Counted from the stretch's first letter, positions 1 through 6,966 are shown. The stretch: 12,954 nucleotides of DNA from Melioribacteraceae bacterium (GCA_027036655.1 JALWEC010000201.1:1-12954), one strand, 5' to 3'. A program made the numbers and translations. Notes: generated by a model from the sequence alone, not told the origin.

Positions 1-311
1 GGAAGACCTTTTGAAGCTAATTTTAATCTTAATTTATAAACCTGATCCTGGGGAACTTCAATCGTTTTACCGTTGTCGGTTATTTTGTAAGGAACTTTCG
101 CTCCGTCAAGATAATCAACTATTCCGCTTTGATCTTTTGTATCCAAGTTTGAAAATAACGGAGCGTAGTTAGTCTGATTAAATAAATACATCACAAAACC
201 GATAAGCACAAAAGTTACAATAACGATTGCGCCAATCAGCATTTTTTGCTGAGCGCTCAGCTTATTGAATATTCCGAAAACATTTCCGATTGGTGTTGAA
301 TTATCAGCCAT
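1..311 (-). CDS. fliF: Flagellar MS-ring protein FliF, N-terminal part (runs off left edge)
   Basis: FliF builds the MS ring, the inner-membrane base of the flagellar basal body on which the C ring and export apparatus assemble. The window holds the first 103 codons. A short polar N-terminus is followed by one transmembrane helix at about residues 24-46 (LIGAIVIVTFVLIGFVMYLF). After it comes the start of the periplasmic ring-building domain, with the typical FliF pattern YAPLFSNLD, then VPYKI and a VYKLRLKLASKGLP stretch. The start is the ATG at 309-311, two nucleotides after the fliE stop, so it is translated as part of the flgB-fliF operon. No frame break is visible. The second transmembrane helix and the FliG-binding tail lie outside the window. 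Identification rests on the N-terminal pattern and on gene order. Confidence 0.93.
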   Translation of the reverse strand, partial: MADNSTPIGNVFGIFNKLSAQQKMLIGAIVIVTFVLIGFVMYLFNQTNYAPLFSNLDTKDQSGIVDYLDGAKVPYKITDNGKTIEVPQDQVYKLRLKLASKGL

Positions 312-313
312 AG

Positions 314-610
314 TTATTGCATCCTAGTCAATTCTTTAAACATATCAATCCCTTTGTTCCTTATCTCCATTAAAAGCTGTAAACTTGTTCTTGCTTTTTC
401 TTCGGCAATCATCACGTCGTGCATTTCAACTCCGTTATCGCCGTGAATAAAATCTGCAGTTTTCTTATCTGCGTCCTGCTGCATATCGTTCACATTTTCA
501 ACAAAGTTCGCCAGCATTTTTCCGAAATTCCCATCTTGCTTCTTACTTATTTCTCCCAGTTTCTGTAAATCGGGATTAAAATCGTTTATGCCTATTCCGT
601 TAAGTTTCAT
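314..610 (-). CDS. fliE: Flagellar hook-basal body protein FliE
   Basis: FliE is the small adaptor that joins the MS ring to the proximal rod and is exported early by the flagellar type III apparatus. The 98-residue product has the usual family length. Its C-terminal half carries the FliE pattern: a helix ending in ADFIHG, then VEMHDVMIAEEKARTSLQLL and a final IRNKGIDMFKELTRMQ. Two ATG codons lie in tandem at 613 and 610. The GAGG Shine-Dalgarno at 618-621 is only about 3 nt from the first but about 6 nt from the second, so I prefer 610 (MKLNGIG). The first ATG overlaps the stop codon of the upstream small gene (TAATG), which suggests translational coupling. It sits between the unknown 93-residue gene and fliF. 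The family call is secure; the start is uncertain by one codon. Confidence 0.92.
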   Translation of the reverse strand: MKLNGIGINDFNPDLQKLGEISKKQDGNFGKMLANFVENVNDMQQDADKKTADFIHGDNGVEMHDVMIAEEKARTSLQLLMEIRNKGIDMFKELTRMQ

Positions 611-612
611 CA

Positions 613-894
613 TTAACCTCTTCTATCGATTAGCGAACCGACCGCCACGCCGGACATTTCCCCGGAACGCCGGTAATAATGGTAATCCATAATTGACGAA
701 ATGTTGTCGGGATACAACTGAGCAAAAAACTCTTTTTCCTCAGTCGAAATAACATTCTGTTTGGAAATATTATTTACCGATACGTCGTTTGTCCGAACTT
801 GTTTTACAGACTCGGTTTTTCTTGTTAAACCGGTCGCCCCTACTTTGCTTGCGTAAGGATTGTAGTTACCTATTGAATTTATAGAAATTGCCAT
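613..894 (-). CDS. Small protein of unknown function between flgC and fliE
   Basis: I do not recognise this 93-residue protein as any standard flagellar component. The N-terminal half (about residues 1-50) is polar, rich in Asn, Ser, Val and Lys, and looks disordered. The C-terminal half looks like a folded or binding block: EKEFFAQLYPDNISSIMDYH, then YYRRSGEMSGVAVGSLIDRRG, ending in a basic RRG. There is no signal peptide and no membrane segment. The start ATG (892-894) follows the flgC stop by 4 nt, with GGAG about 10 nt upstream inside the flgC end, and its stop overlaps the first fliE ATG. It is therefore co-translated between two exported rod proteins. A role in rod assembly or secretion (chaperone, cap or adaptor) is inferred from position only. 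The intact frame, good ribosome site and operon fit argue that it is real. Confidence 0.8.
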   Translation of the reverse strand: MAISINSIGNYNPYASKVGATGLTRKTESVKQVRTNDVSVNNISKQNVISTEEKEFFAQLYPDNISSIMDYHYYRRSGEMSGVAVGSLIDRRG

Positions 895-898
895 AATA

Positions 899-1393
899 TT
901 ATATCTCCAAAGAATCTTTTGCTATCTGTTTTGCTCCGTTAAACGCCGTTACGTTAGCTTCGAAACCTCTCGACGCCGCAATCATATCAACCATTTCCGT
1001 AATTACATTTACGTTCGGCATCTGCACATATCCGTTCTCGTCGGCGTCCGGATGATCCGGCATGTAAACCATTTCACCCGGCGTGTTATCCGTCTGTGTC
1101 TGAAGCGAAAAATTTGTTTCTTGGGTTTCACTCTGCGGCTGCGCGGGAACTCTGATATGATCGGCGGAAGTAGTTTCCAATGATATTGTCTGCTGTTCAC
1201 CAACGTTTTGTCCCGGAATTTTGAAATCCGTAGCGTGTACGGTTAAATATTTCCTTTTGTACGGTCCGCCGGCGGCTGTTTTGGTTGTTTCGGCGTTCGC
1301 AAGATTTTCCGCTACTAAATCCATCCGCTTTTTCTGAATTTTTAATCCTTTAGCAATAATATCAAACGCCGAAAATTTAGGTCCAATCTTCAT
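899..1393 (-). CDS. flgC: Flagellar proximal rod protein FlgC
   Basis: FlgC forms part of the proximal rod that passes torque from the MS ring to the distal rod. The 164-residue protein has the N-terminal rod/hook motif LVAENLANAETT at about residues 27-38, followed by GGPYKRK. Its C-terminal FlgC signature reads VNVITEMVDMIAASRGFEAN and then VTAFNGAKQIAKDSLEI. These terminal helices pair in a coiled coil in rod proteins. The middle (about residues 45-110) is Thr/Gln/Glu-rich and longer than in the roughly 134-residue enterobacterial protein. The ATG at 1393 lies 2 nt after the flgB stop and has a strong GGGGAGG ribosome site about 9 nt upstream, within the flgB end. The family assignment is secure. 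Confidence 0.95.
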   Translation of the reverse strand: MKIGPKFSAFDIIAKGLKIQKKRMDLVAENLANAETTKTAAGGPYKRKYLTVHATDFKIPGQNVGEQQTISLETTSADHIRVPAQPQSETQETNFSLQTQTDNTPGEMVYMPDHPDADENGYVQMPNVNVITEMVDMIAASRGFEANVTAFNGAKQIAKDSLEI

Positions 1394-1395
1394 GA

Positions 1396-1782
1396 TTATT
1401 TACCTCCCCTGATTACCGCCTGCATATCCTGAAAGTACTGCGTCATTCTCTTTGCCGAAAAGCGGAACATAAGATTGTTCTGCGCCAATTCCGCCATCTC
1501 CTGGTTAATATCCACATTGTTGAATCCCGAAACATTTTCCTTTCCACCTTCTTCAACAACTTTTAATTCGCTGTCTGGAGAAATTACGTGATCGCCGCTC
1601 GGGATATGTTTCTTTTCGGAGATTTTCAGTTTGTTGTTGACACTATCGAAAACATTATCAAATTCAACATCTTCTCTTTTATATCCGACCGTCGTAGCGT
1701 TGGCAATATTCTTTCCTATTACCTTCTGCTTAAGAGCCGAATAATCCAAAACTTTTTCCAAAAGATTTATGTTGTTTGACAT
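1396..1782 (-). CDS. flgB: Flagellar proximal rod protein FlgB
   Basis: FlgB is a proximal rod subunit exported through the flagellar type III system and assembled on FliE at the MS ring. The 128-residue product is of usual length. The N-terminal rod motif is at residues 20-38 (VIGKNIANATTVGYKRED). The C-terminal helix contains VDINQEMAELAQNNLMFRF and the RMTQYFQDMQAVIRGGK end typical of FlgB. It is the first gene of the flgB-flgC-unknown-fliE-fliF operon and lies just behind the sigma-54 promoter at 1813-1827, leaving a leader of roughly 20 nt. The ribosome site is modest (AGGT, about 7 nt before the ATG). The family and start are well supported. Confidence 0.94.
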   Translation of the reverse strand: MSNNINLLEKVLDYSALKQKVIGKNIANATTVGYKREDVEFDNVFDSVNNKLKISEKKHIPSGDHVISPDSELKVVEEGGKENVSGFNNVDINQEMAELAQNNLMFRFSAKRMTQYFQDMQAVIRGGK

Positions 1783-1812
1783 AACTTTACCTAATTTTTT
1801 ACTACTAATTAA

Positions 1813-1827
1813 GCAAATGCAATGCCA
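1813..1827 (-). promoter_or_regulatory. Sigma-54 (-24/-12) promoter of the flgB operon
   Basis: Read on the minus strand the site is TGGCAT-N5-TTGC followed by TT. The -24 GG and -12 GC are separated by exactly 10 nt, matching the sigma-54 consensus TGGCAC-N5-TTGCW at all but one of its defined positions. The predicted start of transcription is near 1801, about 20 nt before the flgB ATG. Sigma-54 promoters need an AAA+ activator, and one is encoded at 9790-11175. No activator-binding site was identified with confidence upstream. Confidence 0.78.
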
Positions 1828-1893
1828 ACTAAATTTTAATAAATGGTACTAAAATTAAATGAGATAGAATCTATGATTTTATTAGGAACATAT

Positions 1894-1941
1894 AAAAAAA
1901 TAACTCCAAATTCGCAATAAACTGTGATTTGGAGTTATTTT
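1894..1941 (-). terminator. Rho-independent terminator after the chemotaxis operon
   Basis: A perfect 15-bp inverted repeat (1897-1911 with 1927-1941) encloses a 15-nt loop. On the minus strand the stem is followed by an uninterrupted run of T (complement of the A run 1894-1900). It lies about 115 nt after the stop of the CxCG gene and upstream of the flgB promoter, so it separates the che operon from the flgB operon. On the plus strand only a TTTT follows the stem, so action in that direction is doubtful. Confidence 0.8.
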
Positions 1942-2056
1942 ACAAGAAAATTCGGATTTACAAAATTTCACTGAAAGGAGCTTGGCGTGCTTTTCATTTT
2001 TATGAAATTAACAATAAGTTTTTACCTAATGGCTAAAATTAAACACTTGATGTTTT

Positions 2057-2320
2057 TTATTCATCGTAATCTAAAATAACTGTTTTAGTCTGCCCGCACG
2101 AACAAACAAACTTTATCTCTTTAACATTGTCATTTTCATCTTTCTTCAGAATAACTTTAACGTCGTCAAGTTCGTCATGTTCAAACGTCAGTTTAACTTT
2201 TCCTTCAATTTTGGCGCTGTCGTGCTTAATGATATTTCCCTTCCGTCCTTCCTCTCGGTAAGTTATTTCGTCATAAGGAATATCTTTAAAATCTTCTTCG
2301 TGAAACTCTTTATCGGTCAT
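2057..2320 (-). CDS. Small acidic CxCG protein at the end of the che operon
   Basis: This 87-residue protein does not match a chemotaxis family I can name. It is strongly charged and acidic at the N-terminus (residues 1-25). A likely beta-strand region follows (KVKLTFEHDELDDVKVIL). It ends in a compact block IKFVCSCGQTKTVILDYDE with two cysteines, Cys73 and Cys75, in a CxCG pattern. No signal peptide or membrane segment is visible, so it should be cytoplasmic. The start ATG overlaps the cheB stop as ATGA, implying translational coupling to CheB. It is the last gene before the terminator at 1894-1941. A pair of cysteines could bind metal as a dimer or act in redox sensing, but that is speculation. 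The intact frame and coupling to cheB make it a real gene. Confidence 0.8.
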   Translation of the reverse strand: MTDKEFHEEDFKDIPYDEITYREEGRKGNIIKHDSAKIEGKVKLTFEHDELDDVKVILKKDENDNVKEIKFVCSCGQTKTVILDYDE

Positions 2321-3408
2321 CGTATCACCTTGTTAATTAAATCGCTTATTCTTTCGAGCGGAGCAACAATATCGGCTATTCCGGCGTCGTAAATTGCTTT
2401 CGGCATTCCCCAAACAACCGAACTTTCCTCGTCCTGAGCTATAAGAATTCCGTTTTTGGATTTCAGCAATTTTGCGCCTTCCAGACCATCTTTTCCCATT
2501 CCGGTCATAATAATTCCGAGCGCTCTGTCGCCCCATGTATTTGCCGCAGCGGACATCATAACATCAACGGAAGGGCGATGAAGGGTTTTAGCCGGCTCTT
2601 CGGATAAGTTGACTTTGTACTTACTCATTCCCTCCTTCTTAAATGTAATGTGCAATCCGCCGGGAGCAACATAAACCGTTCCTTTTTCCAAAATTTCTCC
2701 GTGCTCGGCTTCTTTAACATGAACTTTGCTCATTCCGTTCAATCGGTTTGCCAAAGATTTGGTAAAGTTAGGAGGCATATGCTGAACAATAATAACGGGA
2801 ACATTCAAATTCTCTTTAATGTTCGGTATTACTTTCTGCAGGGACAAAGGTCCTCCGGTCGAAATACCGAGTGCGATTGCTTCTATTCTTTTGCTTTCCA
2901 ATGCTTTTTCGCCGGAAGCACTTCGTTGAGAAGGCAACGCAGGTTTTGAAACCGTCGCCCCTCCAGTCCGCACTCCGCGCACACGAGCAAGTCTGCCGAG
3001 GATGGCTTTTTTATTTCCTACGGCTTTAATTTTTTCAATCAAGCTTGCTTTTATATTCTGAATATTAACGCTTACGTAAGACATTTCCTTCGGTATAAAA
3101 TCCACAGCGCCAAGTTGCATTGCCTTCAGCGTAGATTCGGCTCCTTCGGTGGTAAGGGAACTTATCATAATCACCGACGTAGGCGCTTCCTTCATGATAA
3201 TCTGTAAAGCTGTTAAGCCGTCCATAACGGGCATTTCAATATCAAGCGTAATGATGTCGGGCTTTAACGCTTTTGCCTTTTCAACGCCTTCCTTTCCGTT
3301 TGCACCAAATCCGACAATTTCTATATCAGGATCTTGAGACAACAAAATCTCAAGCGATTTCCTCATAAAAGCGGAATCATCAACAATAAGAATTTTAATT
3401 TTTTGCAT
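2317..3408 (-). CDS. cheB: Chemotaxis response regulator protein-glutamate methylesterase CheB
   Basis: CheB demethylates (and often deamidates) receptor glutamates, opposing CheR, and is switched on by phosphate from CheA. The 363-residue protein has an N-terminal receiver with Asp10/Asp11, phospho-acceptor Asp56 (TLDIEMPVMDG) and a PKE lysine motif. After a linker rich in Arg, Ser and Ala (about 140-170) comes the methylesterase domain, whose likely catalytic triad is Ser183 (GISTGG), His210 (VQHMPP) and Asp307 (GMGKDG). I chose the ATG at 3406-3408, which has GAGGAG about 10 nt upstream; an in-frame TTG at 3426 has no better site. The gene overlaps the end of cheA by 14 nt and is coupled by ATGA to the small CxCG gene. 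All catalytic residues are present. Confidence 0.96.
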   Translation of the reverse strand: MQKIKILIVDDSAFMRKSLEILLSQDPDIEIVGFGANGKEGVEKAKALKPDIITLDIEMPVMDGLTALQIIMKEAPTSVIMISSLTTEGAESTLKAMQLGAVDFIPKEMSYVSVNIQNIKASLIEKIKAVGNKKAILGRLARVRGVRTGGATVSKPALPSQRSASGEKALESKRIEAIALGISTGGPLSLQKVIPNIKENLNVPVIIVQHMPPNFTKSLANRLNGMSKVHVKEAEHGEILEKGTVYVAPGGLHITFKKEGMSKYKVNLSEEPAKTLHRPSVDVMMSAAANTWGDRALGIIMTGMGKDGLEGAKLLKSKNGILIAQDEESSVVWGMPKAIYDAGIADIVAPLERISDLINKVIR

Positions 3409-5767
3409 TTTCTTTCTTCTCCTCAATATTTACGATTTCTGCAATATCAGCGATAATAACAACGCTTCCGTCTCCCATTATCGTAGAGCCCGCTATCCCC
3501 GGAATGTTCCCGAGATATTTTCCCATTGATTTTATTACAATTTCCTCTTGTCCCAGCATTTTGTCAACCTTAAGTCCGAAACGTCTTTCCGCAATCCCGA
3601 CAACCACGATATACTGCCAATCCTTCATTTCTTTTTCCGGATTTTCAAAAAGACTTTCACCTAAATCGAGTAGCGGAATAACTTCATCTCTCAATTTAAT
3701 AACGTCGTGCAAGTTGAGGGAATAAATCTCCTCTTTGGAAACTCGCACAACTTCAATTACCGTATTCAAAGGAATTACAACCGTCTCGTTCCCGATTTGT
3801 ACAAGAAGCCCCTGAATAATAGCCAAGGTAATCGGCAGTTTTATAATAAACTTCGAGCCTTTTCCCACTTCGGTCTCGATATCGATAATTCCGCGCAGTT
3901 TGGTTACGTTTGTTTTAACAACGTCCATCCCGACTCCGCGTCCCGAAACGTTGGAAACTTTTTGTGCCGTTGAAAAGCCCGGAGCAAAAATAAGATTAAG
4001 AATATCCGTTCTCGAAAGCTCTTTTGCTTTTTCTTCAGTAATTATGTTTTTCTCAATCGCTTTATTTTTAATTACTTCCGGATCAATACCGTGTCCATCG
4101 TCTTCAATTGTAATTATTATGTTGTTCCCTTCCTGTGTCGCCGAAAGAATAACCGTTCCGACCGGATTTTTGCCAACTTTTTCTCTTTCCTCAGGAAACT
4201 CCAAACCGTGATCAACAGAATTACGAACCATGTGAACCAGGGGATCGTAAATTTCTTCAATCAACGTTTTATCCAATTCCGTATCTTCGCCGTAAATCTG
4301 AAGATCTACCTTCTTGTTCATATCTTTACTTAAATCTCTAATCATACGGCGGAAACGATTAAAAACTTTCCCGATTTTCACCATTCTGGTTTTCATAACG
4401 GCAAGCTGAAGTTCGGTCGTCATTAAATCTATCTGCTGCGTTGCTTCGGATAAATCACTCGAAAGTTGCGTACCTTCCCGTTCATGGCTAACCACATTGT
4501 TTATCTGAAGCAGCCGGTTGCGCCCGAGCACCAATTCCTGCACAATATTAAGCAGTTCGTCAAGTCTCTCGACTTCCACCCTGATTGTTTCATTCTGTGC
4601 TTTCGGTTTCACGGCAGGTGCCTTCTTAATTTGCAATTTCTTTTCAGGAGCTTTATTAACCTCTTTCTTCGTTTCGGGCTCTTTAGCCGTTTCCTTCGGA
4701 GCACTTTTTTCCTTCCTATTTTCAGGCTTCGGTTCGGCAGGTTTTTTTTCCTGTTTATGTCCGTTTAAATAAGCTATTAAGTTAGTCAGTTTGGTAAGAG
4801 TTTCGGCAACAGAGAAATTTTCGGCTTTTTCATTCGAAATAACTTCAACCAAACCTTTTATCGTATCGTAAGCAAGAAGTATGGAATCCATAATTTCTTC
4901 GTTCAGCTTAATTTCCCCTTTTCTCAGCTTGTTAAGCAAATCTTCACAGTTGTGAGTAACCTTCTGTAGCTTAACCAAACCGAGGAAACCGGAAGTTCCT
5001 TTTATTGTATGAAACGAACGGAAAATCTCATTCAGCAATTCTTCGTCGTCCGGGCGGTCTTCAAGTTCCACCAAGTCCAAATCAAGCTTCTCGAGAATTT
5101 CGTTTGTCTCAACTACGAATCCTTCGAAAATTTCCGCCATTGATTCATCGTGAAGCAAACTGTAATCTCCTTCAGGTTCTTCGACCAATTCTTTCGAAAC
5201 TTCAGCTTCCGAGACTTCAGCTTTTTCACTTACTACAGATTCTTTACCTTCTTCCGTATCTTCTTCCGGTTTTTGAGGCGTCTCTGTTTCTTCTTCTGCT
5301 GCTTTCTCTTCCTCGGCAGGCGCGGAATCGGCGGTAACGGTTGAATTACCGGCTCCATTTAAATTACTTAAAACCTCGTCTAATTTTGCCAAAGTCGGCT
5401 CAGTGTCAAAGTCCTCTGTTTTAGTTTCCGAAATTACTTCTACCAAATCTTTTATTGTATCGTAGGAAAGAAGAATCGCATCCATAATATCGTCGTTAAG
5501 CTGCACCTCTCCTTTTCGTAACTTATTCAACAAATCTTCCCCTTTATGAGTAACCTGCTGAAGTTTAACCAAACCGAGAAATCCCGAAGTTCCTTTTATT
5601 GTATGAAAAGCTCTGAAAATTTCGTTCAGTAATTCAACGTCATCCGGGTGAGTTTCAAGCTCTACTAATTCCAAATCCAGTTTTTCCAAAATTTCGGCGG
5701 TTTCAACTACAAATCCTTCAAAAATTTCCGCCATTTCCGGATCGTTCAACAAAGAATAATCTGACAT
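3395..5767 (-). CDS. cheA: Chemotaxis histidine kinase CheA with two tandem HPt domains
   Basis: CheA autophosphorylates on an HPt histidine in response to receptor arrays and passes phosphate to CheY and CheB. This 790-residue protein has a first HPt domain (about 3-137, His55 in FRAFHTIKGTSGFLG), then an acidic Glu/Ala/Pro linker. A second, very similar HPt follows (about 201-335, His253 in FRSFHTIKGTSGFLG), then a Lys/Pro/Glu-rich linker. The P3 dimerisation helices start near residue 392. The P4 ATPase has an N box at 512-523 (HMVRNSVDHGLE), G1 DDGHGID, an F box with FAPGFSTA and G2 GRGVGMD at 609-615. A CheW-like P5 domain closes the protein (about 655-785). No typical P2 CheY-binding domain is recognisable. 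The ATG follows the cheZ-like stop by 1 nt with a GGGGAA site. The doubled HPt is unusual and both histidines are intact. Confidence 0.97.
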   Translation of the reverse strand: MSDYSLLNDPEMAEIFEGFVVETAEILEKLDLELVELETHPDDVELLNEIFRAFHTIKGTSGFLGLVKLQQVTHKGEDLLNKLRKGEVQLNDDIMDAILLSYDTIKDLVEVISETKTEDFDTEPTLAKLDEVLSNLNGAGNSTVTADSAPAEEEKAAEEETETPQKPEEDTEEGKESVVSEKAEVSEAEVSKELVEEPEGDYSLLHDESMAEIFEGFVVETNEILEKLDLDLVELEDRPDDEELLNEIFRSFHTIKGTSGFLGLVKLQKVTHNCEDLLNKLRKGEIKLNEEIMDSILLAYDTIKGLVEVISNEKAENFSVAETLTKLTNLIAYLNGHKQEKKPAEPKPENRKEKSAPKETAKEPETKKEVNKAPEKKLQIKKAPAVKPKAQNETIRVEVERLDELLNIVQELVLGRNRLLQINNVVSHEREGTQLSSDLSEATQQIDLMTTELQLAVMKTRMVKIGKVFNRFRRMIRDLSKDMNKKVDLQIYGEDTELDKTLIEEIYDPLVHMVRNSVDHGLEFPEEREKVGKNPVGTVILSATQEGNNIIITIEDDGHGIDPEVIKNKAIEKNIITEEKAKELSRTDILNLIFAPGFSTAQKVSNVSGRGVGMDVVKTNVTKLRGIIDIETEVGKGSKFIIKLPITLAIIQGLLVQIGNETVVIPLNTVIEVVRVSKEEIYSLNLHDVIKLRDEVIPLLDLGESLFENPEKEMKDWQYIVVVGIAERRFGLKVDKMLGQEEIVIKSMGKYLGNIPGIAGSTIMGDGSVVIIADIAEIVNIEEKKENAKN

Positions 5768-5768
5768 T

Positions 5769-6548
5769 TTATTCCCCTGAAAAAAGTTTATCTATTTCAT
5801 CCTGCGAAGCGATGTCTTTATTTTTATCTTTCTGCTGATTATTAAAAATATCATCGGCGTCGTTCTGCCGACTTTTATCTTTATCATATCTTGCATTAGG
5901 ATCAAATGTTGCCGATTCCGGCACTTCGATACTATCCACATCTTTTTTATCTATTTGAGCATTATGAAAATCATCGACAAGTGACGCAAGTTTGTCGTTA
6001 ACCGACTCGATTAAATGATTAACCGCAGCTAACTGTTGGGATGTAATATCCTGAACCTGCAGAGCCAAAGTAATCTGGTAACTTTCGTCATTAAGCAACG
6101 AAAGTTTTTCTTTAATCGAATTTAAGAAAGTATCAATTTCATCTTGATCATAAAGCTGTCCGAGCAATTCGAGCTGCTCGTCGTTAAAGTTAATCTCCGA
6201 TTTCAGTTTATCAAGTATCTCCTTTTTACCGGCTCTTCGTTTCAAAATTTCAGTTAAGTCGTTATCGATATTTATCAGCGCAGTCGAAATCGAATCCACC
6301 CGGTCCAATATTTCCGTTGTCGCCATCTCGGTTGCGCTGGTAACGTTGTTTATCTGATTCGTGGCCGAAGGCATCTTGTTTGTGCTTTCGGCTATCGATT
6401 TATTGATATTCTCCATAAGAGGAACAATATCTTTCATAAATTCTATTAAGCTCTGAAAAATCGGGATTATTTTCTCGCCGAATTGAAAAAGCTCTTTAAG
6501 GTCCGTTATCTTTTCAAATACTTCAGAAAAATTTGTAGGCTGTTTCAT
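5769..6548 (-). CDS. cheZ: CheZ-type CheY-P phosphatase
   Basis: CheZ speeds dephosphorylation of CheY-P. This 259-residue protein is almost entirely helical. Residues 59-90 (MPSATNQINNVTSATEMATTE onward) resemble the first long CheZ helix. The decisive motif is QDITSQQ at 166-172: Asp167 and Gln171 occupy the positions of E. coli Asp143 and catalytic Gln147 in its QDLTGQ. Residues about 200-245 are a charged, disordered linker, ending in a tail QDEIDKLFSGE (249-259). That tail resembles both the CheY-binding C-terminus of CheZ and the N-terminal CheY-binding segment of FliM. It sits between cheY and cheA, 13 nt after the former and 1 nt before the latter, with a GAGGGAG ribosome site. Overall similarity to proteobacterial CheZ looks remote, but motif, tail, length and context agree. 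Confidence 0.83.
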   Translation of the reverse strand: MKQPTNFSEVFEKITDLKELFQFGEKIIPIFQSLIEFMKDIVPLMENINKSIAESTNKMPSATNQINNVTSATEMATTEILDRVDSISTALINIDNDLTEILKRRAGKKEILDKLKSEINFNDEQLELLGQLYDQDEIDTFLNSIKEKLSLLNDESYQITLALQVQDITSQQLAAVNHLIESVNDKLASLVDDFHNAQIDKKDVDSIEVPESATFDPNARYDKDKSRQNDADDIFNNQQKDKNKDIASQDEIDKLFSGE

Positions 6549-6561
6549 TTCTCCCTCTTCA

Positions 6562-6939
6562 TCATAAATTGTTTAAGATTTGGTCAATTTTTTGTTTCAG
6601 AATTTGCGGAGTAAAAGGTTTAACAACATAATTATTAACTTTGGCTTTTAGCGCATCAACAATATCTTCCTTAACGCCGCGCGTTGTTACCATCATAATC
6701 GGTAAGTTCTCGAATTCGGGAGTGGAACGAATCTTTTTCGAGAGTTCAAGTCCCGACATATTCGGCATATTCCAATCCGTAATTACAAAGTTAATACTGC
6801 TGTCTTCCTGAAGTTTTGCAAATGCTTCTTCTCCGTCTCCCGCTTCCACATAATCGTTAAATCCCAGATTTTTCAGAGAGTTTACAACGATTCTTCTCAT
6901 TGTAACCGAATCATCTACAACTAAAAACTTTAAATCCAT
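6562..6939 (-). CDS. cheY: Chemotaxis response regulator CheY (motor-binding type)
   Basis: This is a single-domain receiver of 125 residues that should carry phosphate from CheA to the flagellar switch. The acidic pocket is Asp9/Asp10 and the phospho-acceptor is Asp55 in FVITDWNMPNMSG. The switch residues Thr85, Tyr104 and Lys107 align with E. coli Thr87, Tyr106 and Lys109 with a constant offset of two. The TDWNMPNMSG string is characteristic of true CheY proteins. Its start at 6937-6939 has AGGAG about 9 nt upstream. It lies directly ahead of cheZ, as CheY and its phosphatase often do. Of the two receivers here this is the better candidate for the FliM-binding output CheY. Confidence 0.95.
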   Translation of the reverse strand: MDLKFLVVDDSVTMRRIVVNSLKNLGFNDYVEAGDGEEAFAKLQEDSSINFVITDWNMPNMSGLELSKKIRSTPEFENLPIMMVTTRGVKEDIVDALKAKVNNYVVKPFTPQILKQKIDQILNNL

Positions 6940-6966
6940 AACTTGGTTCTCCTATTATTAACCGTA

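Noticed and set aside
1992..2007. Small hairpin TTTCAT-TTTT-ATGAAA as a terminator
   Set aside because: The stem is short, AT-only apart from one pair, and has no T run on either strand; the 15-bp stem at 1897-1941 is the clear terminator.
2310..2336. Sigma-28-like TTAA-N15-ACCGATAA at the cheB/CxCG junction
   Set aside because: The -10-like part is the codons for Thr-Asp-Lys at the start of the CxCG gene, the -35 is imperfect, and the gene is already translationally coupled to cheB.
3149..5344. Plus-strand frames of 60-110 codons opposite cheB and cheA
   Set aside because: They lie wholly inside well-supported genes, have low-complexity Phe/Ser/Leu-rich translations, and reflect the codon bias of the opposite strand.
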